Source: Kingella pumchi (GTDB taxonomy: Bacteria; Pseudomonadota; Gammaproteobacteria; Burkholderiales; Neisseriaceae). Taken from it: a DNA stretch of 64,000 bases. Positions 52,064 through 59,685 of this stretch are shown here, piece by piece (positions within the stretch are counted from its first letter, which is position 1; each line of letters begins with the position of its first letter). Where the stretch lies: assembly GCF_022288825.1 (NCBI RefSeq), contig NZ_JAKOOW010000006.1:812-64811 (forward strand), written 5' to 3'. Under the pieces are notes generated by a model. It saw only the letters and a list, made by a program, of their open reading frames with translations. It made no database searches and was not told the DNA's origin. The translations under genes and the position numbers were made by a program.

Positions 52064-52624
52064 TCAGTTCTGCTTTTGACACTGCGCCTGAATCCAAGAC
52101 CAATAACGATCGCCCATGTCTTTACCCGCTTTCAGTTTTGCTGCCTGGTCATCGCCGGTTTGCGGCAGGTTCAGCAGTTCCGCCAGCGCACCATAGGTGC
52201 GGTCGGTAGCGAGCAGCATCAGATGGCGCAAAACACGGTTTTTACGCAAGAGCGTATCATCCGTCTGCCCGCCCGTTGCAAGCTGGTGCAGGACGGTTAC
52301 CGTTTCACTGTCCAGCACCGCCAAATCTTGGGCGATATGCGCGGCGGGACGGGCAGCAACGTATTGCTCGGCACGTTCCAGCTGATAGCGGTAAAAACCC
52401 CGGGTGTCCGCATACCGCAGCAGGCAGGCCGTGTCTTTTTTGCCTGCCTGCGCCATGCGCGGATTCTTCTGCAACATCTGCTTAGCAGATTCGCCAAGGT
52501 CTGTAATTTGCACCGACACATCGGCAAGTTGCCGAGCCTGATGCTGCTGTTGCACAGTCAGCTCGGCAAGAGCGGTACGGCTGCCGGCCAATAAAGCCAG
52601 AACGGCAAGAATAATGGGCTTCAT
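52064..52624 (-). CDS. Secreted protein, tandem paralogue B
   Basis: A 186-residue precursor with a signal peptide (MKPIILAVLALLAGSRTALA). The mature part is helical. It shares with the neighbour at 52642 the order L-x-D-x-S, a conserved cysteine in ACLLRY, GFYRYQLERAEQYV, DLAVLDSETV and a final cysteine. I do not know the family. The two genes are 17 bases apart and co-directional, and look like a duplication followed by strong divergence. Confidence 0.6.
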   Translation of the reverse strand: MKPIILAVLALLAGSRTALAELTVQQQHQARQLADVSVQITDLGESAKQMLQKNPRMAQAGKKDTACLLRYADTRGFYRYQLERAEQYVAARPAAHIAQDLAVLDSETVTVLHQLATGGQTDDTLLRKNRVLRHLMLLATDRTYGALAELLNLPQTGDDQAAKLKAGKDMGDRYWSWIQAQCQKQN

Positions 52625-52641
52625 GTTTTTTCTCTCACAGA

Positions 52642-53304
52642 TTATTTTTTCAGGCTGCCTGAATCATCGGGAAAATCGCTTATTTCCACACCGCAGTTTT
52701 CCATTGCCCAAAGCAGATAATGTCCTGCCACGATTTCACCCGCTTCTTCAGCATTTTCCCCGTCTTTTATTTTGCTTTGGGGCAAATTGACAAAATCCAT
52801 AACCGCTGCATATCGCGTGTCCGTTACCAGGGTATTCACCTTGCTTTCCAAGCCGAGGGTTTGCGCTATAGCATCCGACCACCGTTCGAGAGACTGCTCC
52901 CACTGCCGGTCGGTATTCGGTTTGACTACAAATTTATCTGCCATATTCGTTGCTTTATGCAGCGCATCGACCACTTCGTTGTCAAACACCGCCAAATCCC
53001 GTTCGATCTGCTCGGGTGAAAATTCCACCACATAACGTTCGGCGCGCTCTTGCTGATAGCGTTTGAATCCTTGCGCGGACAGCTGCGTTTTCATGCACGC
53101 AAACTTGGCGGGCGGCAGCTTGGCGTAATGGCTGCCGCTTCGCGCAACTTCACCCGCCACCATTTCGCCGACATTGAATATGCGCAGCGACAAATCGGTC
53201 AGCCGCTGCGCATTGCGTTTTTGTGCAGGGCTTAAACCGTCGGCAAGCGCTTGGCCGGTGCACAGCAATCCCGCCAAAGCGGTAACAAGCAGTTTTTGTT
53301 TCAT
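52642..53304 (-). CDS. Secreted protein, tandem paralogue A
   Basis: A 220-residue precursor with a signal peptide (MKQKLLVTALAGLLCTGQALA). It shares RLTDLSLRIFNVGE, FACMKTQLSAQGFKRYQQER, ERYV and RDLAVFDNEVVDALHK with paralogue B. It has two cysteines (FACM and ENCG) that could pair. The C-terminus ends in an uptake-sequence-encoded GSLKK. The function is unknown; export and the cysteine pair suggest a periplasmic or surface role. First gene of the pair. Confidence 0.6.
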   Translation of the reverse strand: MKQKLLVTALAGLLCTGQALADGLSPAQKRNAQRLTDLSLRIFNVGEMVAGEVARSGSHYAKLPPAKFACMKTQLSAQGFKRYQQERAERYVVEFSPEQIERDLAVFDNEVVDALHKATNMADKFVVKPNTDRQWEQSLERWSDAIAQTLGLESKVNTLVTDTRYAAVMDFVNLPQSKIKDGENAEEAGEIVAGHYLLWAMENCGVEISDFPDDSGSLKK

Positions 53305-53380
53305 ATTGTGTTCCTTCGGATTAAGGGCGGCAATTATAAATCAGGCCGGCTGCCTTTGGCTGCTTTGTCTATGCCCCGCC

Positions 53381-53422
53381 AAAGCAGCCTGAAAACGCCT
53401 TTTCCCGCTTTTCAGGCTGCCT
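53381..53422. terminator. DUS-pair hairpin
   Basis: Inverted AAAGCAGCCTGAAAACG and TTTTCAGGCTGCCTT lie between the divergent paralogue A and avtA, so this is not at the end of either gene. It may end an upstream antisense transcript or serve only for DNA uptake. Confidence 0.45.
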
Positions 53423-53479
53423 TGCCGCGGTTTATCCGCGTTATAATTCCCGCCGTTCCGTTACCCACGAAAGCGCCCC

Positions 53480-54775
53480 ATGCAATTCTCCCGATTCGGC
53501 CAAAAATTCACCCGCCAAAGCGGCATCCTGCAACTGATGGACGACCTCGGCCGCGCCCTGTCCGAAGGCAAACCCGTCAACATGCTCGGCGGCGGCAACC
53601 CCGCCCACATCCCCGCCGTGCAGCAGGCCTTTGCCGACACCCTGCGCCAAATCGCCGACAACGGCGCCGCCATCGAAAGCCTGGCCAACTACTCCACCCC
53701 GCAGGGCGACGCCCGCCTGATTGCCGCCCTGGCCGCCTACTTCCGCCGCCAATACGGCTGGGACATCAGCGAAGAAAACATCGCCCTGACCAACGGCTCG
53801 CAAAACGCCTTCTTCTATCTCTTCAACCTGTTCGGCGGCCAATTTGACGACGGCAGCGACAAATCCATCCTCCTGCCCTTCGCCCCCGAATACATCGGCT
53901 ACGCCGACACCCACATCGACGCACCCCGCTTCATCTCCGTCCCCCCGCAAATCGAACACACACAATACCAAGGCCAAGACGGCTTCTTCAAATACCGCGT
54001 CGACTTCCCCTCCCTTGAAAACCTGCCCGAGCTGCAAAACGGCCAAATCGGCGCCATCTGCTGCTCCCGCCCCACCAACCCCAGCGGCAACGTCCTCACC
54101 GACGGCGAAATGGCACGCCTCGACGCCCTTGCTCGTGCCCACCACATCCCCCTTATCATCGACAATGCCTACGGCCTGCCCTTCCCCGACATCATCCACG
54201 TCCCCGCCCGTCTTAACTGGCACGACAACATCATCCTCTGTTTCAGCCTCTCCAAAACCGGCCTGCCCGGCGTGCGCACCGGCATCGTCGTCGCCGCGCC
54301 CGAAGTCATCCGCGCCATTAGCAGCCTGAACGCCATCACCAACCTCGCCCCCACCCGCTTCGGCGCCGCCATCGCCGCCCCCCTAATCGAAAGCGGCAAA
54401 CTGCAACAACTCTCCGCCGACGAAATCCAACCCTTCTACCAAAAACAGGCCGATCTCGCCGTTTCCATCCTTAAAAAACACTTTTCAGGCAGCCTGAAAG
54501 AGCGCCTGCTTATCCACCAACCCGAAGGTGCCATCTTCCTCTGGCTCAACTTCCCCGGCCTGCCCGTCCCCGCACAAACCCTCTACCAGCGCCTCAAAGC
54601 ACGCGGCACCCTCATCATCCCCGGCGAGCCCTTCTTTATCGGCTTCGATACCGCAAACTACCCCCACGCCCGCGAATGCATCCGCATCAGCATCGCCCAA
54701 AGCGAAGAGACGCTGGAACAAGGCATCGCCGCCATCGCCGACGAAGTGGGCAAAGCCTTTGCCCAAGCAGCCTGA
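53480..54775 (+). CDS. avtA: Valine--pyruvate aminotransferase
   Basis: A PLP-dependent aminotransferase that moves amino groups between valine or alanine and the matching keto acids. The 431-residue protein opens MQFSRFGQKFTRQSGILQLM and contains MLGGGNPAHIP, NYSTPQGD, ALTNGSQNAFFYLFNLFGG, SRPTNPSGNV and CFSLSKTGLPGVRTG with the PLP lysine. Similarity to E. coli AvtA is high along the whole length. An in-frame uptake sequence gives FSGSLKERL near residue 335. Confidence 0.92.
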   Translation: MQFSRFGQKFTRQSGILQLMDDLGRALSEGKPVNMLGGGNPAHIPAVQQAFADTLRQIADNGAAIESLANYSTPQGDARLIAALAAYFRRQYGWDISEENIALTNGSQNAFFYLFNLFGGQFDDGSDKSILLPFAPEYIGYADTHIDAPRFISVPPQIEHTQYQGQDGFFKYRVDFPSLENLPELQNGQIGAICCSRPTNPSGNVLTDGEMARLDALARAHHIPLIIDNAYGLPFPDIIHVPARLNWHDNIILCFSLSKTGLPGVRTGIVVAAPEVIRAISSLNAITNLAPTRFGAAIAAPLIESGKLQQLSADEIQPFYQKQADLAVSILKKHFSGSLKERLLIHQPEGAIFLWLNFPGLPVPAQTLYQRLKARGTLIIPGEPFFIGFDTANYPHARECIRISIAQSEETLEQGIAAIADEVGKAFAQAA

Positions 54776-54948
54776 AAGTCAAAGGCAGCCTGAAACACCC
54801 GAAACGGCACGTTTTGCATTTTTTGCGGGCAGGTTCAATATTGCGCTTCCATTGTCCCGTCATAACAAATTACAATCTCATTCTGCCGTTTCAGGCAGCC
54901 TGAAATACCGTTTCCCCAGACAACCCATTTTCCAAAAAAGAAATTCCC

Positions 54949-55476
54949 ATGCAAAAAACCATCCTCCTAAGCGCCGCCCTTGCCCTGATGACCGCCGCCG
55001 CCCCCAGCCTGGCGGCAGGCAAATCATCGCCCGTGCTGCCTATTTTGGAACGCTACCATGTGCAAAAAGGCGGCGCATGCGGCTTGACTGTTGAAAAAAC
55101 CTTCCAGTATGGCGGCGCGACTTACGTTCTCTATTCCTCGGCAGGCTATTTCGCCTACCAGAGCAAGCCCAGCCACAAACACTGCGACGGCGGCACGGGC
55201 ACATTCACATACAGCCTGGCGGAAATCCGCAACCGGCGCGTGGTGCATGACGACTTATTCCCCTCCAATATCAACACCCGCTTTCTCGATGCCAAAAGCG
55301 TGCGCTTAAACGGCTCAGTCCTTACCTTTAAAAACAACGAATTCGGCAAAGACCCCCAAACGGGCGAAGCAGATGCCAATTGCTGCGCCGCCGATATCTA
55401 TCTCAACCAATTCGATTTGAAAACGCGCCGCGTCATCAAGCATGAATTTATCGGGCGCGACAAATCAGACAATTAA
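54949..55476 (+). CDS. Secreted protein of unknown function
   Basis: A 175-residue precursor with a signal peptide (MQKTILLSAALALMTAAAPS, cut near LAA|GK). It has five cysteines (GACG, KHCD, ANCCA) and a beta-rich pattern. I do not recognise a family. It stands downstream of avtA after 170 bases with three uptake sequences, so its own promoter is likely. Confidence 0.6.
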   Translation: MQKTILLSAALALMTAAAPSLAAGKSSPVLPILERYHVQKGGACGLTVEKTFQYGGATYVLYSSAGYFAYQSKPSHKHCDGGTGTFTYSLAEIRNRRVVHDDLFPSNINTRFLDAKSVRLNGSVLTFKNNEFGKDPQTGEADANCCAADIYLNQFDLKTRRVIKHEFIGRDKSDN

Positions 55477-55490
55477 ATCCGCTTGTTAGC

Positions 55491-55561
55491 AGGTAGCTTG
55501 GGTTGCAAACCCAACATTCTCCGATATCAAAAGATAGGTTGGGTCGCGACCCAAGCTACAA
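55491..55561. repeat. Dispersed 70-base repeat, copy 2
   Basis: Copy of the unit at 21704-21775: AGGTAGCTTGGGTTGC, AAACCCAACATTCTCCGAT, then GGTTGGGTCGCGACCCAAGC. It can fold on itself through TTGGGTCGCGACCCAA. It lies right after the secreted-protein gene. Confidence 0.65.
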
Positions 55562-55565
55562 TTCA

Positions 55566-55609
55566 AAAGCAGCCTGAAAACCCTTTTCAAGGTTTTCAGG
55601 CTGCCTTTT
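55566..55609 (+). terminator. DUS-pair terminator
   Basis: Inverted AAAAGCAGCCTGAAAACC and GGTTTTCAGGCTGCCTTTT; marks the right end of the resident-dialect gene block before the accessory region. Confidence 0.6.
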
Positions 55610-55648
55610 GTTTGCCTTACGCCATCGTTCGTTCCTGCTTTGCCGTTT

Positions 55649-56530
55649 TCAAGCGTCCCCCGCCCATTTCTCTTTCAAAAACCCCACAAACGCCCACACG
55701 TTCGCCGTCAGCAGCCGCGTTGCCGTGAGCGCGTGAACGGGCGTCGGTTCGCTTTGCCAGTCGGGCAATACGGCTTTCAGACGGCCTTGCGCCACGTCTT
55801 CGCGCACCAAAATTTCGGGCAGCAGCGCGATGCCCAAGCCTGCCGCCGCCATTTGGCGGATCATGCCCGGGCTGTTGGCGCCGAAACGGCTTTCAGGCTG
55901 CACGGTGGCGCGGGTGTCGCCGTTGTGCAGCGTCCATGTTGCACCGCCGCTGCCGAAACGCAGGCATTCGTGCGCCGCCAAACCGTCGGGCGACTGTGGC
56001 TCACCGCGCTCTGCCAGATAGCTTGGCGCGGCGTAAAGGCAGCCTGAAAACGTTGCCAGCGGCGTGGCGATGTAGTCCGAATCGGGTAGCCTGCCGGTGC
56101 GGATCGCCAAGTCAAACGGCTCGCCGATTAAGTCCACCTTGCGCGGTGTTACGTCAAAATCAAGGCGCAGCAGCGGATAGCGTTCGGCAAACTCGGGCAA
56201 GAGCGGCGCAACCATCTGATACGCCAAATCCACGGGCAGCGACACGCGCAGCGCGCCTTTTACGTTTTCGCGCATATCGTCCAACGCGCCGTGCAACAGC
56301 CGCGCTTCGGTAACAATCGGCAGGGCGCGTTCCAAGTAATACGCGCCCGCGCTCGTGAGTTCCAGCCGCCGCGTGCTGCGGTTGAACAGCCGCAAACCGA
56401 GCGCATCTTCCAGCGCGGCAATGCGGCGCGACAGGGTCGATTGCGGCATGCCGAGCTTGGCGGCGGCGCGGCTGAAACCGTTGGCTTGGGCGACTTCGAC
56501 GAATAAGGCCATTTCGTTTAGATAGTCCAT
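55649..56530 (-). CDS. LysR-family transcriptional regulator
   Basis: A 293-residue regulator with an N-terminal winged helix (residues 1-60; AAAKLGMPQSTLSRRIAALE) and a periplasmic-binding-like effector domain. The target is unknown. It follows a TetR-family gene by 11 bases on the same strand. An uptake sequence of another dialect (TTCAGACGGCCT) is in frame at 55776-55787, beside resident-type ones at 55889 and 56039, which suggests a mixed origin. Confidence 0.88.
   Translation of the reverse strand: MDYLNEMALFVEVAQANGFSRAAAKLGMPQSTLSRRIAALEDALGLRLFNRSTRRLELTSAGAYYLERALPIVTEARLLHGALDDMRENVKGALRVSLPVDLAYQMVAPLLPEFAERYPLLRLDFDVTPRKVDLIGEPFDLAIRTGRLPDSDYIATPLATFSGCLYAAPSYLAERGEPQSPDGLAAHECLRFGSGGATWTLHNGDTRATVQPESRFGANSPGMIRQMAAAGLGIALLPEILVREDVAQGRLKAVLPDWQSEPTPVHALTATRLLTANVWAFVGFLKEKWAGDA
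55776..55787 (-). repeat. AG-DUS (foreign dialect)
   Basis: TTCAGACGGCCT is the reverse complement of AGGCCGTCTGAA, the AG-DUS of many Neisseria species, not the dialect that dominates this window. Confidence 0.75.
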
Positions 56531-56541
56531 GTTTTTTCCTT

Positions 56542-57081
56542 TCAGGCTGCCGTGTCGCGCAACAGCCGTATCGCGGCTTCCATTTCGTCGCGCACCGCTG
56601 CCACGGATACCGGCTCGCCGCGCTCAAAAAAATGGCGCACGGTTTCCAGCAGCAGCGTTGCCATGATTTTGGCGCGGTAGTCGTCGGTCGTTTCAGGCTG
56701 CATCGCGGTGAAATGGGTACGCAGCATATCGCGCATATCGTCATACAAATGCAGCTTGGGCGTACGGATAGACCACAGAGTAAGCAATAATTTATGTTTT
56801 TTATACAATGCGTTCGCGGATTGCTGCAAAAAGTCGGGCAGATTGTCTGCCGCCAAACGTTCGGCAAGATTGGCGGCGTATTCCTGTTTGAACTCGGCAA
56901 TCATGGCTGCCGCCACCGCGTTTTTGCCCGAATAATATTTGTAAAACGTGGCGCGGTTGACTTGCGCGGCGGCGATGATGTCTTGCGCGGTAATGTCGCC
57001 GTAATCCTGTTCGGCAAGCAGATTGAGCAGGGCATTGCGAATGGCTTGGTGGGTTTTGACTACTCTTAAATCAATTTTCAT
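56542..57081 (-). CDS. TetR-family transcriptional regulator
   Basis: A 179-residue protein with a TetR-type helix-turn-helix (about 30-50; ITAQDIIAAAQVNRATFYKY) and a diverged ligand-binding part. It is divergent from the metallo-hydrolase gene at 57219 with a 137-base gap, the usual arrangement of a TetR repressor and its target. Upstream of the LysR gene on the same strand. Confidence 0.85.
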   Translation of the reverse strand: MKIDLRVVKTHQAIRNALLNLLAEQDYGDITAQDIIAAAQVNRATFYKYYSGKNAVAAAMIAEFKQEYAANLAERLAADNLPDFLQQSANALYKKHKLLLTLWSIRTPKLHLYDDMRDMLRTHFTAMQPETTDDYRAKIMATLLLETVRHFFERGEPVSVAAVRDEMEAAIRLLRDTAA

Positions 57082-57218
57082 GGCTGTTTTGGAAAATAAG
57101 CATACAGACGGGCGATTTTATCTGTTTAAACCGAATTTTGCCGCCGGTTTGTCGGTATCGGCTTTCAGGCTGCCTTCGTACAATCCTGCCCATTCAATCA
57201 CACGCAAGGAAACACGCC

Positions 57219-58070
57219 ATGAGCAACATCAAAATCCATTGTTTGACCACCGGCTGGGTGCAAATCAAAATCCACCACCAGCTCGCCCGCTTTTTCAGAC
57301 GGCCTTTGCGCGTGATGGACGTACTCACCGACCGTAAATGGTCGCCGCATCTGCCCATCGGTTGCTGGCTGATTGAGCATCCCGAAGGCTTGATTATGGT
57401 GGACACGGGCGAACGCAGCCGCGCCAACGATGCGGGCTATCAGCCGTGGTGGCATCCGTTTATGCAGTTTTGCGAACGGCGCGGCGTGAAAGTCGAAGAA
57501 GAAGTCGGCGCGGTTTTGCGCTCGCGCGGCTTTGACCCGCTCAACGTGAAATGGGTGGTAATGACCCACATGCACGGCGACCACGCGGGCGGCATTCCCA
57601 ATTTTCCCAACAGCACTTTTTTGCTCACCGAAACCGAAAAACATGCCATCGAAGCCAAAGACGCGGTGTTCAACGGTTATTTAACCATGCATTACCCCGA
57701 CTGGTTTTTCAAACAAATTCAAACCGTACCGTTTTCAGACGGCGCATTTGAAACCTTTGAAAAAAGCCAAAAACTCACCCAAGACGGCAAAATCCGCCTT
57801 GTGCCCACGCCGGGGCATACGCTCGGGCATCAAATCGTGATTGTGGATATGGGCGATCATTATGTGCTCATCGGCGGCGACGCTTCCTATTGCGAACAAT
57901 ATATGCTCAACGGCGACATCGACGGCGTGTGCATCGACGGCAAACAACACCACGAGTCCACCACCAAAATGCGCGAACTGTGCCGCCGCAAACCCACAAT
58001 TACCCAGTTTGCCCACGATTTTGACAGCGAAGTGCGGCTGCGGGAGAAGCGGTTTACGGCGGTGGGGTAA
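57219..58070 (+). CDS. MBL-fold hydrolase, N-acyl homoserine lactonase-like
   Basis: A 283-residue metallo-beta-lactamase fold protein. HMHGDH at 117-122 is the metal site, followed by AGGIPNFPN. The later histidine is in TPGHTLGHQ and the aspartate in IGGDASY. The spacing is that of the AHL-lactonase branch (AiiA/AttM), which opens the lactone of quorum signals; other lactones are possible. AAGGAAACACGCC precedes ATG 57219. Two uptake sequences of the other dialect (57294-57305 and a partial one at 57734) are in frame, so the gene likely came from another Neisseria. Confidence 0.75.
   Translation: MSNIKIHCLTTGWVQIKIHHQLARFFRRPLRVMDVLTDRKWSPHLPIGCWLIEHPEGLIMVDTGERSRANDAGYQPWWHPFMQFCERRGVKVEEEVGAVLRSRGFDPLNVKWVVMTHMHGDHAGGIPNFPNSTFLLTETEKHAIEAKDAVFNGYLTMHYPDWFFKQIQTVPFSDGAFETFEKSQKLTQDGKIRLVPTPGHTLGHQIVIVDMGDHYVLIGGDASYCEQYMLNGDIDGVCIDGKQHHESTTKMRELCRRKPTITQFAHDFDSEVRLREKRFTAVG
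57294..57305 (-). repeat. AG-DUS (foreign dialect)
   Basis: TTCAGACGGCCT inside the metallo-hydrolase gene, the reverse complement of AGGCCGTCTGAA. A ten-base core of the same family (TTCAGACGGC) recurs at 57734-57743. Confidence 0.75.
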
Positions 58071-58090
58071 AACCGTGCTTGGCATGGCAG

Positions 58091-58123
58091 AAGCAGCCTG
58101 AAATAGCATTTTCAGGCTGCTTT
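58091..58123 (+). terminator. DUS-pair terminator
   Basis: Inverted AAGCAGCCTGAAA and TTTTCAGGCTGCTTTA, resident dialect, 20 bases after the metallo-hydrolase stop codon. Confidence 0.6.
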
Positions 58124-58467
58124 ATTTCATATTCGGATAAATGTTATCCATTTTACCCCATTTATCCAAATCCAAACCGAAACTATACTGGCAACACTTT
58201 CAAACAACGCACCGAAGGAGCTGAAAATGTACCAACCGTTTAATTCACAAGATTCCGTTCTTTTATTGATTGACCACCAAGTCGGCACAATGGGCTGGGT
58301 TGGTTCAACTTCATTTGATACCATGAAGAAAAACGCGCTGCTGCTTGCCAAAACCGCTGCCACCATCGGCATCCCCACCGTTTTAACTTCCAGTGGGATT
58401 TTGTGCGCCGCTGCTGGGACGACCCACACCGCGAATTGCAATACGCCGCGCTCGAATATCTGAAAAA

Positions 58468-58507
58468 AAGCAGCCTGCACATTTGGAAAACAAAGTGCAG
58501 GCTGCTT
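58468..58507. terminator. Hairpin of AA-king3-type DUS
   Basis: AAGCAGCCTGCA (58468-58479) and its inverse TGCAGGCTGCTT (58496-58507), followed by TTT. AAGCAGCCTGCA is the dialect described as king3DUS. It lies inside the fragment region. Confidence 0.65.
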
Positions 58508-58539
58508 TTTATCGCGCCAATCACGCACCCACCCATGTT

Positions 58540-58551
58540 TTCAGGTAGCCT
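58540..58551 (-). repeat. AG-eikDUS (foreign dialect)
   Basis: TTCAGGTAGCCT is the reverse complement of AGGCTACCTGAA, the dialect described in Eikenella. It differs from the resident sequence at two positions. A second copy lies at 61344-61355 and one in the other orientation at 61481-61492. Confidence 0.75.
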
Positions 58552-58693
58552 TTAAAAAGCGCGAGAGTAAAACATGAGGGCATTGAAGCGACCAATGATT
58601 TCTTATCGAGAAAATATATTCTTCCCCAAACGGGATGGTTCGCGCAAAAGTTTCCCGTAAAATCATCGGCATCAAAACGAATTGGGAAACACC

Positions 58694-59479
58694 ATGAACA
58701 AAATGCCCGTATTATTTGTCGGACACGGCAGCCCGATGAACGCGCTGGACGCGGGAAACCCGTTCAACCAAGGCTTCCGCCGCATCGTGCAGAAATTTGC
58801 CAAGCCCAAAGCCATTCTGATGATTTCGGCGCACTGGTACGGCAACCGTTTGCAGGTAACGTCTGGCGAGTGCCCCGAAATGATTTACGATTTTTACGGC
58901 TTCCCCGCAGCACTCAGCCAAGTGCAATATCCCGCGCCCGGCTCGCCCGAACTGGCGGGGCAGGTGCGCTCGCTGTTGCAGCCTGAAAAGGTGGAAATGA
59001 ACCCGGAACGCGGCTTCGACCACGGCGCGTGGGCGGTGCTGAAACACTTGTATCCCGAAGCCGACATTCCCGTGGTGCAGCTCAGCCTGAACCTGATGCA
59101 GCCTGCACAATGGCATTTCGATTTGGCGAAAAAACTCGCCCCGCTGCGCGAACAGGGCGTGCTGGTGGTCGGCAGCGGCAACATCGTCCACAACCTGCGT
59201 GCCATGCGCCGCAAACCCGCCGACCAAGCCGATGCTGGCTACGACTGGGCAATAGACTTCCGCAATGCCATCAACCGCGCCCTTGCCGCACGGGACAACG
59301 ACACGCTGGTGCATTACGAACGGCTGGGGGACGCCGCCGCACTTTCCGTGCCGTCGCCCGAGCACTACCTGCCGCTGCTCTACACCGCCGCGCTGCGCGA
59401 ACCGCAGGACGATATGGAAATCTTCAATGACGAACTCGCCTTCGGCTCAATCAGCATGACTTCCGTTTTAATCGGGTGA
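58694..59479 (+). CDS. ygiD: 4,5-DOPA dioxygenase extradiol-like protein (LigB/YgiD family)
   Basis: The 261-residue protein belongs to the class III extradiol dioxygenase family; E. coli YgiD opens the ring of L-DOPA. Metal-binding histidines lie in FVGHGSPMNAL, ISAHWYG and FDHGAWAVL, and late in NIVHNLRA. Length and motif order are standard. I chose ATG 58694 (MNKMPVLFVG). The natural substrate in this organism is unknown. Confidence 0.85.
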   Translation: MNKMPVLFVGHGSPMNALDAGNPFNQGFRRIVQKFAKPKAILMISAHWYGNRLQVTSGECPEMIYDFYGFPAALSQVQYPAPGSPELAGQVRSLLQPEKVEMNPERGFDHGAWAVLKHLYPEADIPVVQLSLNLMQPAQWHFDLAKKLAPLREQGVLVVGSGNIVHNLRAMRRKPADQADAGYDWAIDFRNAINRALAARDNDTLVHYERLGDAAALSVPSPEHYLPLLYTAALREPQDDMEIFNDELAFGSISMTSVLIG

Positions 59480-59609
59480 GAGGCTGCGGCAAAACAACGC
59501 GAGCCGGAACCCCCGCGCGCCTTCCCCAAAGCCCGCTACGAAGACGGCTCGGACATGGCGAAAAATATTGGGGTTTATCAACCCAACCTACCCTTTCTGT
59601 TTTTTGGCC
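59480..59609. other. Gap with a possible gene remnant
   Basis: One frame (about 59499-59580) reads REPEPPRAFPKARYEDGSD then MAKNIG, with no start codon and then running on into low-GC sequence. It looks like the C-terminal scrap of a lost gene that I cannot name. A TTATCAACCCAACCTACC string near 59576 is a relative of the dispersed repeat. The change to low GC occurs at about 59590. Confidence 0.35.
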
Positions 59610-59649
59610 AAGAAAAAACAGTAAACCTTTTCTGATTTACTGTTTCCGT
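59610..59649 (-). terminator. Intrinsic terminator of the ABC-F gene
   Basis: AAACAGTAAA (59616-59625) and TTTACTGTTT (59636-59645) form a 10-base perfect stem with a 10-base loop, followed on the minus strand by a T run. It is AT-rich and contains no uptake sequence, unlike most terminators here, so it probably came with the gene. Confidence 0.8.
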
Positions 59650-59685
59650 GTTAGCCTTGTTCTGAACTTTAATGGTTTATCTCAT

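Larger units (their letters stand above)
58227..58555 (+). pseudogene. Gene fragments: isochorismatase-like start joined to an AlkD-like end
   Basis: The first part (58227 to about 58390) encodes the N-terminus of a YcaC/isochorismatase-like hydrolase (LLLIDHQVGTMGWVGSTSFD, GIPTVLTSS). It stops after about 50 family-like residues, where the family has about 200. In another frame, from about 58405, WDDPHRELQYAALEYL resembles a piece of a DNA-alkylation-repair (AlkD) protein and continues to a TAA near 58555. The open frame from 58227 ends at 58463. This looks like a deletion joining two unrelated genes. Confidence 0.55.
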
